Of a stretch of 33,446 bases of DNA, positions 9,952 through 18,040 are shown piece after piece. Position 1 is the first letter of the stretch; every line of letters begins with the position of its first letter. The notes under the pieces were generated by a model. The model did not search any database. It was given only the letters and a program-made list of their open reading frames with translations, and was not told where the DNA came from. The position numbers and the translations under genes were made by a program. Source of the stretch: Caldifarciminota bacterium (GTDB lineage Bacteria > Hydrothermota > Tepidihabitantia > SM23-42); the NCBI GenBank assembly GCA_020343595.1, contig CP070802.1:978536-1011981 (forward strand), in the 5' to 3' direction.

Positions 9952-11208
9952 ATGATGAGAAGACTCGCAGTACCCTACGGCAACACAAAAGAGAAGATCG
10001 AGGTCGATGAAAAGTACATACTCGATATCATCGATCCGTATCGGTATCACTCGGGGAATGCAGAGAAAACATTGATCGATGCCCTGAGAAACCCAGTGGA
10101 AGGAAAGGTACTGCCCGATTTCATAGGAAGTGCACAAAAGCTTTGCATTATCGTCAACGATGCAGCAAGACCAACCAGAACAGATCTTGTCCTTTCTGCC
10201 GTACGGGAATTCATCTCGGGACATGACATTCACTTCATTGTCGCGACTGGTGCGCACCGCCCACCAAACAAAGAAGAATTAATGGCGATTTTCGGCCAAT
10301 TTTACAATGAATACAAAGAGCGAATAGTCACCCACGACGCCCGGGATGAAAGCATGCTCGATCACATCGGACAAACGAGATACGGTAATGACATTTTGTT
10401 GAACAGACTGGTCGTCAGAGGCGACAAAGTTCTGATCATAGGCTCTATTGAACCGCACTACTTTGCCGGATATACAGGGGACAGAAAAGCGCTCTTGCCC
10501 GGAATCACTGGCTATCGCACGATCGAGAACAATCACAGACTTGCGCTGCATGCATATGCCAGGCCTTTGCAACTTAATGGCAATCCCATCCATGAAGAGA
10601 TGCTCGACTGTGCAACTGCCCTCGGCAGGGAAAGAATATACTCAATACAGATGATCCTGGACAGAAAGCGAAACATACACAGGGCATACGCTGGGGCGAT
10701 CATCAAAACACTCGAGACGGCGGCAGATGAAGCCAGATGTATTTTTTCAGCACCGATCTCCAGGAAGGCGGACATCGTCGTTACCGTTGCCCAACTGCCT
10801 TTTGACATCAACCTTTATCAGACGTTGAAATCGATCGAACACGGACGACTTGCGCTGAACGACGGTGGAATCTTGATATTCGTCTCACGATGTCCAGAAG
10901 GCCTGGGGCCGCCGAGTTTTGCCAGGCTATTCGAAAGCGAAGATAGTATTGAAGCCGCCGCGATCAAGGCAAAAACCGAATATCGACTGGGTGACCATAA
11001 TGCGTACAATCTCATGACGCTTTGCGAACACGGCAGGATTTGGGGTGTTACCGACATCGCCGATACCACCCTGAGAAATGCCCAAATAGTCGGATTTGGA
11101 TCGCTGCAGGCGGCGCTCGATCAGGCTATCAAGGAGAAAGGAACCGAACACAGTATCCTTCTCTTGACAAACGGAAGTATGACCGTCCCTGTATGCGGTC
11201 GATATTGA
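9952..11208 (+). CDS. LarA-family nickel-pincer 2-hydroxyacid racemase, copy 1
   Basis: A LarA/DUF2088 superfamily member of 418 residues. These enzymes use a covalently held nickel-pincer nucleotide to racemise or epimerise 2-hydroxyacids by hydride transfer. Residues equivalent to L. plantarum LarA D72, R75, H108, H174, K184 and H200 are D70, R73, H102, H169, K179 (pincer-attachment lysine) and H195, with identical local spacing; the Q-x-x-K pair (YQTLK) is also present. In the pincer loop the usual GGRK is GDRK (G177D). It lacks the C-terminal ~45 residues of the second copy, and its stop codon lies inside the -35 of the next promoter. Substrate cannot be read from the sequence; lactate and malate racemases both occur in this family. 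No larB, larC or larE lies in the window. Confidence 0.88.
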   Translation: MMRRLAVPYGNTKEKIEVDEKYILDIIDPYRYHSGNAEKTLIDALRNPVEGKVLPDFIGSAQKLCIIVNDAARPTRTDLVLSAVREFISGHDIHFIVATGAHRPPNKEELMAIFGQFYNEYKERIVTHDARDESMLDHIGQTRYGNDILLNRLVVRGDKVLIIGSIEPHYFAGYTGDRKALLPGITGYRTIENNHRLALHAYARPLQLNGNPIHEEMLDCATALGRERIYSIQMILDRKRNIHRAYAGAIIKTLETAADEARCIFSAPISRKADIVVTVAQLPFDINLYQTLKSIEHGRLALNDGGILIFVSRCPEGLGPPSFARLFESEDSIEAAAIKAKTEYRLGDHNAYNLMTLCEHGRIWGVTDIADTTLRNAQIVGFGSLQAALDQAIKEKGTEHSILLLTNGSMTVPVCGRY

Positions 11209-11232
11209 CTTTTTTGCTAAGATAAATATAAT
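11205..11232 (+). promoter_or_regulatory. Promoter of the dehydrogenase pair
   Basis: TTGACT (11205-11210), a 16-bp spacer and a perfect TATAAT (11227-11232). The -35 overlaps the stop codon of the upstream larA-like gene and reads ATATTGACTT. The leader to the ATG at 11374 is about 135 bases, with no clear hairpin or small gene in it. Confidence 0.72.
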
Positions 11233-11373
11233 TGCTTGAAAATCATTTCATGAATGAACGAGAAACCATCACAGGGGAAGCAATTTGTTATGTCAAATAG
11301 AGAACATTTATCAAAAGAGACAATCAGAAACCAATGGATGCATGCGCTTACAGTAAGCAAGGAGGATTAGGAT

Positions 11374-12297
11374 ATGAAAAAAGTAAGCATTATCGGAGCA
11401 GGCAATGTCGGCGCAAATGCCGCCTTTTACATTGGAGAGAAGAATTTTGCTGACGTCATGCTTGTCGACATTGTAGAAGGAAGGGCAAAGGGAAAAGCTC
11501 TTGACCTTATGGAGGCAGCGCCGGTCAGATACTACGATGCAAAAATCGACGGAACCGACGACATCGCAGACATCGCTGGTTCGGAAGTCGTTGTAATCAC
11601 TGCCGGACATGTCAGAAAACCGCAGATGTCCCGGCTTGATCTGCTGGAGACAAATGCAAAGGTCATCGACCCCATTATTCCGCAAATAAAACAGCATGCA
11701 CCGGAGGCAATAGTTATTAACATTACAGAACCGGTGGATGCGCTAACGTGCTATATCTGGAAAAAGGGTAATTTCGCACCCAATAAGGTAATCGGCATGA
11801 CTGGAGTATTGGATACGACCAGATTTCGTGAATTCATATCCAAGGACCTCCAGGTCTCCACCGCAAATACAACTGCTGTAGTCATTGGCGGACACCACGA
11901 CTATATGGTCATTATCCCCAGATACGCCAGTGTCGAAGGAATCCCAATAACCCAGCTTCTACCTCAGGAGAAGATAGACAACCTTATCAAGCGGACCAGA
12001 GCCGCTGGCAGCGAGATTCTCTCATATCTCAAGACGGCAACCGCACATTACGCACCAGCAGCGGCACTCGCCGAGATCGTCGAAGCGATAATCAAGGATT
12101 CAAAACGCATGCTGTGTGTTTCTGCGTGTCTGCAAAAAGAGTATGACGTGAAGGACCTGTGTTTGGGAGTACCCGCTATAATCGGCGCCAAGGGTGTCGA
12201 GAAGGTGATAGAACTTCAACTGACTATCGAGGAACGCCAACAGTTTGAAGAATCGGTCGCGGTCATAAAGAACGCAGTGGATACACTGGAAATCTAA
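11374..12297 (+). CDS. Malate/lactate dehydrogenase-like protein, divergent copy
   Basis: NAD-dependent 2-hydroxyacid dehydrogenase fold of the LDH/MDH superfamily, 307 residues, with a strong AAGGAGG site 8 bases before the ATG. The N-terminal Rossmann motif GAGNVGANAA and the NAD-selecting acidic end of strand 2 (VDIVEG) are present. Substrate arginines R81, R87 and R150, catalytic H174 and its partner D147 are kept. Three positions that are nearly fixed in the family differ: the NP motif asparagine is E119 (ITEPVD), the glycine after the catalytic histidine is H175 (GGHHDYM), and the active-site loop has Q84 in place of Gly (RKPQMSR). It is colinear with the next gene, which has the normal residues, so this looks like a duplicated copy with a changed or lost substrate range. 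Separated from the next gene by 14 bases. Confidence 0.88.
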   Translation: MKKVSIIGAGNVGANAAFYIGEKNFADVMLVDIVEGRAKGKALDLMEAAPVRYYDAKIDGTDDIADIAGSEVVVITAGHVRKPQMSRLDLLETNAKVIDPIIPQIKQHAPEAIVINITEPVDALTCYIWKKGNFAPNKVIGMTGVLDTTRFREFISKDLQVSTANTTAVVIGGHHDYMVIIPRYASVEGIPITQLLPQEKIDNLIKRTRAAGSEILSYLKTATAHYAPAAALAEIVEAIIKDSKRMLCVSACLQKEYDVKDLCLGVPAIIGAKGVEKVIELQLTIEERQQFEESVAVIKNAVDTLEI

Positions 12298-12311
12298 GGG
12301 GAGGTAGCAAA

Positions 12312-13247
12312 ATGAAAAAGGTCACTATTATCGGCGCAGGAAACGTCGGAAGTTCTGTTGCACTGTATCTTGCCGAACATAAAATCGCGGATATCTATCT
12401 CGTCGATGTTGTCGAAGGTCTTCCTGAAGGTAAGGCACTCGATGCGGAAGAAGCAGCTCCCATAAGGCGTTATGATGTCGAACTGCGTGGTTGCACCGAT
12501 TTCTCGTGTATGGTTGACTCAGATATCGTCGTCATTACCGCGGGTATTGCCAGAAGGCCCGGAATGTCTCGAGATGACCTACTCAATACCAACGCGAAAA
12601 TAATCAAATCGGTCTCTGAGAAGGTTGCGCAATACGCGCCGAATTCTATCATCATCATGGTTACCAATCCGCTTGACGTAATGGCATATCTGGCATTAAA
12701 GACGACAGGGTTCGCACTGAAAAGAGTCGTTGGCATGGCTGGAATCCTTGACTCCATCAGGTTCAGGTATTTTGTTGCGCAGAAATTCGGCGTTTCAGTC
12801 ATCGACACTACCGCAATGGTCCTGGGCGGCCACGGTGATTCTATGGTCCCCTTACCAAGATATTCAACCATCGGTGGCGTACCCATTACCGAATTGATGC
12901 CCAAGGACGACATAGACAAGATCATCGAAAGAACCCGCAAGGGCGGTGCGGAAATCGTCGGCTACTTGAAGACCGGCAGTGCCTACTATGCTCCGGCAGC
13001 GGCCGTCGCAAAGATGGTCGAGTGTATTGTCCGGGATAAGCGACGCATCCTGCCATGCTCTGCGTACTTGAGAGGAGAGTATGGGATTGATGGACTATTT
13101 GTTGGTGTCCCTGTTATGCTTGGAATGAACGGTGTTGAAAAGATAATCGAGCTCGAGCTCATTCCCGAAGAAAGAGAGGCTTTACACACATCCGCATCGG
13201 CTGTCAAGACAGTGATTGAGAAATTGGAGAACCTGGGACTATTCTAG
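12312..13247 (+). CDS. mdh: Malate dehydrogenase (MDH3/LDH-like type)
   Basis: NAD-dependent malate dehydrogenase of the LDH-like type, 311 residues, interconverting L-malate and oxaloacetate. It has GAGNVGSSVA for the dinucleotide, VDVVEG, the active-site loop RRPGMSRDDL with arginines at the malate-binding positions (an Arg where lactate dehydrogenases carry Gln), VTNPLD with N119, LDSIRFR, and GGHGDSMVPLP with catalytic H174. These agree with the Chloroflexus/Aquifex-type MDHs. A GGGGAGG site precedes the ATG. It shares numbering and gene order with the divergent copy upstream, from which it is best explained by tandem duplication, and lies 30 bases before the second larA-like gene. Confidence 0.92.
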   Translation: MKKVTIIGAGNVGSSVALYLAEHKIADIYLVDVVEGLPEGKALDAEEAAPIRRYDVELRGCTDFSCMVDSDIVVITAGIARRPGMSRDDLLNTNAKIIKSVSEKVAQYAPNSIIIMVTNPLDVMAYLALKTTGFALKRVVGMAGILDSIRFRYFVAQKFGVSVIDTTAMVLGGHGDSMVPLPRYSTIGGVPITELMPKDDIDKIIERTRKGGAEIVGYLKTGSAYYAPAAAVAKMVECIVRDKRRILPCSAYLRGEYGIDGLFVGVPVMLGMNGVEKIIELELIPEEREALHTSASAVKTVIEKLENLGLF

Positions 13248-13277
13248 GCTAATCGCACGCAATATTAAATTCCATTC

Positions 13278-14669
13278 ATGAAGCTAAGAGTAGGAATACC
13301 ATACGGCAGAGAAACGATCAATGTTCAGATCGAAGAGCAGAACATCGGTGAGATCGTACAGCCCAATGAAGTGAAGATCGGAAATGAAGTAGAAACCCTT
13401 CAGCAAGCGCTGGCATGCCCGATCGCATCCAATAGCTTTGACGAATTCCTGGCAGACGCCAAAGACATTCTTTTCTTGATCAATGATGCAACCAGACCAA
13501 CGCCAACTGCAAAGGTCTTGCAGATACTATATCCGATGATACAGGATAAGAACATCAAGTTTCTCATCGCAACGGGGATGCATCGGGCACCGACGGAAGA
13601 AGAATATTTAGAAATATTCGGCGAACTCTATGAAACGCTCAAAGACAGAATACATGCTCATGACTCCAAGAAGGACGAGGATATGGTTCACCTCGGTACA
13701 TCGAAAAACGGCACGGAAATGTACGTGAACAGAATGGCCGTCGAAGCACATAAGATCGTCATCATAGGCTCAGTCGAACCGCACTATTTCGCCGGTTATA
13801 CCGGAGGGAGAAAGTCATTCCTTCCCGGGATTGCTGCCTACAGTACTATCGAGCAAAATCATAAACTCGCATTAAAGGCAAGCGCCAAAGCACTTAGTCT
13901 TGCAGGAAATCCTGTACACGAGGATATGGAAGATGCAATTTTGACGATCAAGGAGAAAGAAGTATTCTCAATAATGACCGTCTTGGACCGTAACGAACGC
14001 ATATATGCCGCTACCGCGGGTGATATCACCGAATCGCTGAAAGCAGCCATTGACCACGCACACAGCGTCTTCTCAGTCGAGATAAAAGAAAAAGCAGATA
14101 TCGTCGTGGCAGTAGCGCCCTACCCGATGGATATTGACTTATATCAATCTCAGAAGGCACTGGATAACGGAAAATTCGCTCTCAATGACAACGGCATACT
14201 GATACTCGTCTCAAAATGCCGCATGGGTGTAGGCAGCGATACCTTCATCAAATTACTCAGCAGCTGCCGCTCTCCTCAGGATACCCTGGATAAGATCGAC
14301 AAAGAATTCAAATTAGGATATCACAAGGCAGCCAAAATGGCGGAAATTGCCCGTTGGGCTCAGATGTGGGCAGTTACGAGCCTCGACGCTGATTTACTGA
14401 AGAGTGTCTTCATAAAACCGTTTAGCACACTGCAGGAAGCAATTGATGCAGCGATCGCCGAGAAGGGTGAGGAGAAGATCATGTTTCTCATGAATGCAAG
14501 TCTCACCGTACCGAAACTCAGAAAACGCCTCGTGCACAGACCAAAGAAATTCATCTTTGCCAGTAAATGGGAAAAAGGAATACCGGCGGTCAGATACAGA
14601 GCTCCAGGAATCGAAGAAGCAATAGAGGATTCCTACCTTCACATCTATTCGGAGATGCAAGAAAACTAG
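13278..14669 (+). CDS. LarA-family nickel-pincer 2-hydroxyacid racemase, copy 2
   Basis: A LarA superfamily member of 463 residues. The whole pincer active site is conserved: D70 and R73 in DATRP, H102 in ATGMHR, H169 in EPHYFAGYTGGRK, pincer lysine K179, nickel-ligand-position H195, and the Q-x-x-K pair in LYQSQKAL. Unlike copy 1 it has the standard GGRK loop and a C-terminal extension of about 45 basic/aromatic residues. The two copies align without a gap through residue 195. It lies 30 bases after the malate dehydrogenase gene with no clear Shine-Dalgarno site. Cofactor biosynthesis genes must lie elsewhere if the enzyme is active. A malate or lactate racemase role is suggested by the neighbours only. 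Confidence 0.88.
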   Translation: MKLRVGIPYGRETINVQIEEQNIGEIVQPNEVKIGNEVETLQQALACPIASNSFDEFLADAKDILFLINDATRPTPTAKVLQILYPMIQDKNIKFLIATGMHRAPTEEEYLEIFGELYETLKDRIHAHDSKKDEDMVHLGTSKNGTEMYVNRMAVEAHKIVIIGSVEPHYFAGYTGGRKSFLPGIAAYSTIEQNHKLALKASAKALSLAGNPVHEDMEDAILTIKEKEVFSIMTVLDRNERIYAATAGDITESLKAAIDHAHSVFSVEIKEKADIVVAVAPYPMDIDLYQSQKALDNGKFALNDNGILILVSKCRMGVGSDTFIKLLSSCRSPQDTLDKIDKEFKLGYHKAAKMAEIARWAQMWAVTSLDADLLKSVFIKPFSTLQEAIDAAIAEKGEEKIMFLMNASLTVPKLRKRLVHRPKKFIFASKWEKGIPAVRYRAPGIEEAIEDSYLHIYSEMQEN

Positions 14670-14730
14670 CTGTGCCGCCGATCAGAAATTTTTGTCGGTT
14701 CGAGCCATGAATGGCAATGCCATGTAAATA

Positions 14731-14758
14731 TTGACTTCAGACAGAATTTCATTATAAT
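14731..14758 (+). promoter_or_regulatory. Promoter of the lipoyl protein / FAD-FeS oxidoreductase pair
   Basis: TTGACT (14731-14736), a 16-bp spacer and TATAAT (14753-14758), with ATATTGACTT around the -35 as at the two other promoters of this block. It leaves a leader of about 120 bases, T-rich near its end, before the ATG at 14887. Confidence 0.75.
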
Positions 14759-14886
14759 ACATATTGTCATTATAGAGATCCGGGATGCACGCTTCTTCGG
14801 ATAAACGTGTACCTTTGATTTCTTATCGAATCTTTTTGCTCTTTATTTTTTTGGATTTCTATTGTTGAATAGAAAGGAGGCATCAC

Positions 14887-15321
14887 ATGGAAATCCAGGG
14901 ATACAATGTGCCCGAGGATTTATACTATCACGACGAGAACACGTGGTTAAAGATCGAGGATGACGGTACGGTGAGAGTGGGTATGGATGATTTCTATCAG
15001 AAGCAGGCGGGAGATACAACGTATGTTGACCTACCTTTTGAGGGCGATTCCGTGAGCCAGGGTGAAACCTGCGGTAAGATTCAATCCTCAAAATGGGTCG
15101 GGAAATTCGTCTCGCCGATTTCTGGCGAGATTGTCGAGGTAAATGGTGAGTTAGAGAACGACTGTCGTTTAATCAACAAGGATCCTTACGGCGGCGGTTG
15201 GATAATGCGTGTTAAACCTTCCAATCTGGACGAAGAATTGAAAAATCTCGCCTACGGAGCGGATGCGCTGCAGAAGTTCATTCAGGACCATATTGACAAA
15301 GCTGGCAAAGGCGGTAAATAG
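14887..15321 (+). CDS. GcvH-like lipoyl-carrier protein
   Basis: A 144-residue protein of the glycine-cleavage H-protein fold, preceded by GAAAGGAGG. The lipoyl hairpin aligns with the usual ESVKA...PVSGEVVEVN as QSSKWVGKFVSPISGEIVEV, keeping the lysine (K69) that carries lipoate and the PISGEIVEVN strand. The start EIQGYNVPEDLYYHDENTWL matches the H-protein opening. Around the lysine, E and V are replaced by Q and S, and W70 and K73 replace A and D, so it is not a textbook GcvH. No gcvT, gcvP or lpd gene is nearby; it instead precedes a flavin/CCG-domain oxidoreductase. Lipoyl-binding proteins separated from glycine cleavage are known in the sHdr sulfur-oxidation system (LbpA), so a role as redox partner of its neighbour is a reasonable inference. 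Confidence 0.85.
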   Translation: MEIQGYNVPEDLYYHDENTWLKIEDDGTVRVGMDDFYQKQAGDTTYVDLPFEGDSVSQGETCGKIQSSKWVGKFVSPISGEIVEVNGELENDCRLINKDPYGGGWIMRVKPSNLDEELKNLAYGADALQKFIQDHIDKAGKGGK

Positions 15322-15477
15322 CAGAACACAAGCGCATCTTTGTATTTCTTTGAAGTTAGTGAAAGACCGTTGTACTTAAAAATCAATAAAGTTCAGGAAT
15401 CTTCTCCTTAAAAAAAAGATCGTCTGGCCCTTTATGGACGAAGGAAAGAGAGACTTGTTTTAACCTAAGGGGGTTAA

Positions 15478-17976
15478 ATGCCGATAAAGAAAGAGATAAT
15501 AAGTGAATTGCGTGACATAGTTGGCGACGATTATTGTAGAACAGACAACGCAGAACTATACGTGTACGCTTTTGACAGCAGCATCCATCGAAAAAAACCG
15601 GATGTCGTCGTTCAACCAACGAAGACGGAACAGATTCAGAAAATAATGCGACTGGCGAACAAGTATAAGATCCCGGTCGTACCGCGCGGTGCCGGTTCTG
15701 GGCTTTGTGGAATGGCCGTGCCGATCGATGGTGGAATTGTCGTCGACCTGCAGAGAATGAACCGTATCACGGATATGCGGATCGCGGATCTTTATTGCGT
15801 TGTACAACCCGGCGTCATATACAATGACTTCATCGCCGCACTCGCTCCTTACAAGTACTTCATTCCGGGTCCGGCATCGGGCGAAGTGGCAACCCTGGGT
15901 GGCATGATCGCGCTCAACGCCTCAGGCGGCAAGGCAGTCAAGTACGGCGCCACACGTGATTATGTGATCGGCATGGAATTCGTTACACCAACCGGTGATA
16001 TCGTGCGCGCCGGGGCAAATACCGTGAAGCATTCAAGCGGCTATCAATTCGAGAAGCTTCTCGTTGGTTCGGAAGGCACTCTCGGGATAATAACAGAAGC
16101 TAACATCCGAATCGCACCGAAACCAGAGAAGAGAGCTGCATGCGTCGCCTCATTCGACGATCTGGAGAAAACCGGACAAGCGGTTGCCGACATCATTGCT
16201 AAACCGTTGATCCCATCGCAACTCGAGATCATGTCGCAAGCCTGTATCCAAGCCGTAAACAAGGCAACCAACATGGGGCTGCCCGAAGTCGCAGGAATGC
16301 TACTCATTGAACTCGACGGCGCACCCGAGGTAGTGAAACGCGATGTCGAAATCGTCAGTGAAATGTGCAAAAAAGCAGGTGCCGTATCCGTTGAATCCAC
16401 CGAGGACGAAAAACGTATCGTAGAACTTTGGAAAGCAAGAAAACAGATGATCCCGTCACTCAGCATTCTTAAAGAGCACTATGCAACAACGATGCTTGCT
16501 GATGACATGGCCGTTCCGCCATCGCAAATCCCAAAAGCAGTGGCGGGAATCTGGGACATCTCCGAGAAATACGATATAATCATTCCACCGTATGGTCATT
16601 CAGGTGACGGCAATCTTCACACGAAGGTATTGATGATGCCGGCAGACCCGGAACACTGGAGACAGGCACAGAAAGCAGTAACCGAAATATATGAATTGAT
16701 ACACTCGCTCGGCGGTACGACAACAGGCGAACACGGTATTGGCATAACCAAAGCACCAGACTTCTATCGTGAAAGAAAAACCATGATCCCGCTGATGAAG
16801 ACAGTGAAGAAAGCATTCGACCCGAATAATATCATGAACCCCCATAAACTCGACCAGTGGACGGACGATTTCGTGCACGAATTACGCTACCCGACAGATC
16901 CCAAGCGCAAACTTGAAGGTCACCTGGCAAAGTGGGAAGAAGAGATGATGACCTGTACAATGTGTGGCTACTGTAAGAACGTATGCCCCACTTTTGTCGA
17001 CCTTTTGTGGGATCCACCTTCGAGTCGCGGAAGAGTCATCATGTCCTACGGTATGCTTGAGAAGGAACTGAAACCAGACGATTCGGTCGTCAGTGCCTTG
17101 TACCAATGCACGCTCTGCCGCGACTGTAACCGCCGCTGTCCTTCAAAGGTCAAGGTTCCCGATATCGTTCGTGCCGCCCGCGCTGATCTGGTGGAAGCTG
17201 GTTTCGCATACGACAGCCACAAGGCGTTCATCGATAACATCAAGAAGACCGGAAATATCTTCGCCGACACTGAAGTAATGGCTCCATTGCGCGACGGAGA
17301 GATACCCGTATTCGTCGGCTGTCAATTCCTTGCTCGGCCGAATCAGACCAAGATGTATTTGAGGCTCTTTGAGAAACTCGGTCTCAAGCCAAAGGTGGTA
17401 AAGGAAGTATGCTGTGGCTATCCGATGGAGGCGCTCGGGTTCGTCAAGGATTTTGAAGAGCACCAGAAGAAATTCAAAGAACTGTTTCCTTTTGATACTG
17501 CGATAACCCTCTGCCCAACCTGCACCGTATATCTGAAAGAAGCATACAAAATAAAAGCGAAACACGCGACGCAGATGATAGCTGAGAAACTTCCAGATGC
17601 AAAACTCAACAAACTGAGCGGTAAGGTTACCTACCACGACCCATGTGACCTATCCCGCGGCGCCAAGGTGACGAAAGAGCCCAGAGAGATTATCAAACAG
17701 CTCGGCCTCGAACTCGTAGAAATGAAATTCAAGGACAACACATCGAGATGCTGCGGCGGCGGCGGCGGAATACTCGTTTCAGACAATCCGCTATCAACCA
17801 GGATCGCGGCAAACCGCATAAAGGAAGCACAGAAGGCCAAGGTCGATACGATAGTGACGGCATGTGCAACCTGCGAACAAGTGCTCAAGACAGCGGCAAC
17901 CGCAGCAGCAGATAAGGGTAACGGCAAGATGAACGTTATGGGACTCCAGCAAATGATATGGAAGGCGCTGGCGTAG
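15478..17976 (+). CDS. FAD-linked D-2-hydroxyacid dehydrogenase (GlcD/D-lactate type) fused to 2x[4Fe-4S] and two CCG domains (GlcF/HdrB type)
   Basis: A single 832-residue polypeptide joining functions often encoded by glcD and glcF. Residues ~25-205 are a PCMH-type FAD domain (PRGAGSGLCGMAV, LGGMIALNASGG, VGSEGTLGIIT) and ~220-460 the FAD-oxidase C-terminal domain (PYGHSGDGNLH, TGEHGIG). Two ferredoxin-type clusters follow: C493, C496, C499, C503 and C544, C547, C550, C554. Then come two complete cysteine-rich CCG domains: C615/C645-C646/C679-C682 and C723/C758-C759/C796-C799, the second with a run of glycines. Such enzymes oxidise D-lactate, glycolate or related acids and pass electrons through Fe-S centres to a quinone or protein acceptor. 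No membrane segment is evident. It follows the lipoyl protein by 156 bases without an obvious promoter or terminator, so the two are probably co-transcribed. Confidence 0.9.
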   Translation: MPIKKEIISELRDIVGDDYCRTDNAELYVYAFDSSIHRKKPDVVVQPTKTEQIQKIMRLANKYKIPVVPRGAGSGLCGMAVPIDGGIVVDLQRMNRITDMRIADLYCVVQPGVIYNDFIAALAPYKYFIPGPASGEVATLGGMIALNASGGKAVKYGATRDYVIGMEFVTPTGDIVRAGANTVKHSSGYQFEKLLVGSEGTLGIITEANIRIAPKPEKRAACVASFDDLEKTGQAVADIIAKPLIPSQLEIMSQACIQAVNKATNMGLPEVAGMLLIELDGAPEVVKRDVEIVSEMCKKAGAVSVESTEDEKRIVELWKARKQMIPSLSILKEHYATTMLADDMAVPPSQIPKAVAGIWDISEKYDIIIPPYGHSGDGNLHTKVLMMPADPEHWRQAQKAVTEIYELIHSLGGTTTGEHGIGITKAPDFYRERKTMIPLMKTVKKAFDPNNIMNPHKLDQWTDDFVHELRYPTDPKRKLEGHLAKWEEEMMTCTMCGYCKNVCPTFVDLLWDPPSSRGRVIMSYGMLEKELKPDDSVVSALYQCTLCRDCNRRCPSKVKVPDIVRAARADLVEAGFAYDSHKAFIDNIKKTGNIFADTEVMAPLRDGEIPVFVGCQFLARPNQTKMYLRLFEKLGLKPKVVKEVCCGYPMEALGFVKDFEEHQKKFKELFPFDTAITLCPTCTVYLKEAYKIKAKHATQMIAEKLPDAKLNKLSGKVTYHDPCDLSRGAKVTKEPREIIKQLGLELVEMKFKDNTSRCCGGGGGILVSDNPLSTRIAANRIKEAQKAKVDTIVTACATCEQVLKTAATAAADKGNGKMNVMGLQQMIWKALA

Positions 17977-17987
17977 TATCCCAATAT

Positions 17988-18020
17988 ATAAAAAGGGGCA
18001 GCATAGCTGCCCCTTTTTAT
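17988..18020. terminator. Bidirectional intrinsic terminator
   Basis: Arms 17988-18002 and 18006-18020 pair over 15 bp around the loop ATA, with core GGGGCAGC/GCTGCCCC, an A-tract on the left and a T-tract on the right. It serves both the FAD/Fe-S gene (+) and the converging beta-helix gene (-). Confidence 0.9.
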
Positions 18021-18040
18021 TATCCAATTCCCCCAAGCTG

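Noticed and set aside
11249..11299. A 16-codon ORF in the leader of the dehydrogenase pair
   Set aside because: No Shine-Dalgarno site, no leader-peptide codon bias and no attenuator hairpin.
14887..15321. Glycine-cleavage operon
   Set aside because: Only an H-like protein is present; no P, T or L protein lies in the window and the lipoyl-lysine surround is atypical.
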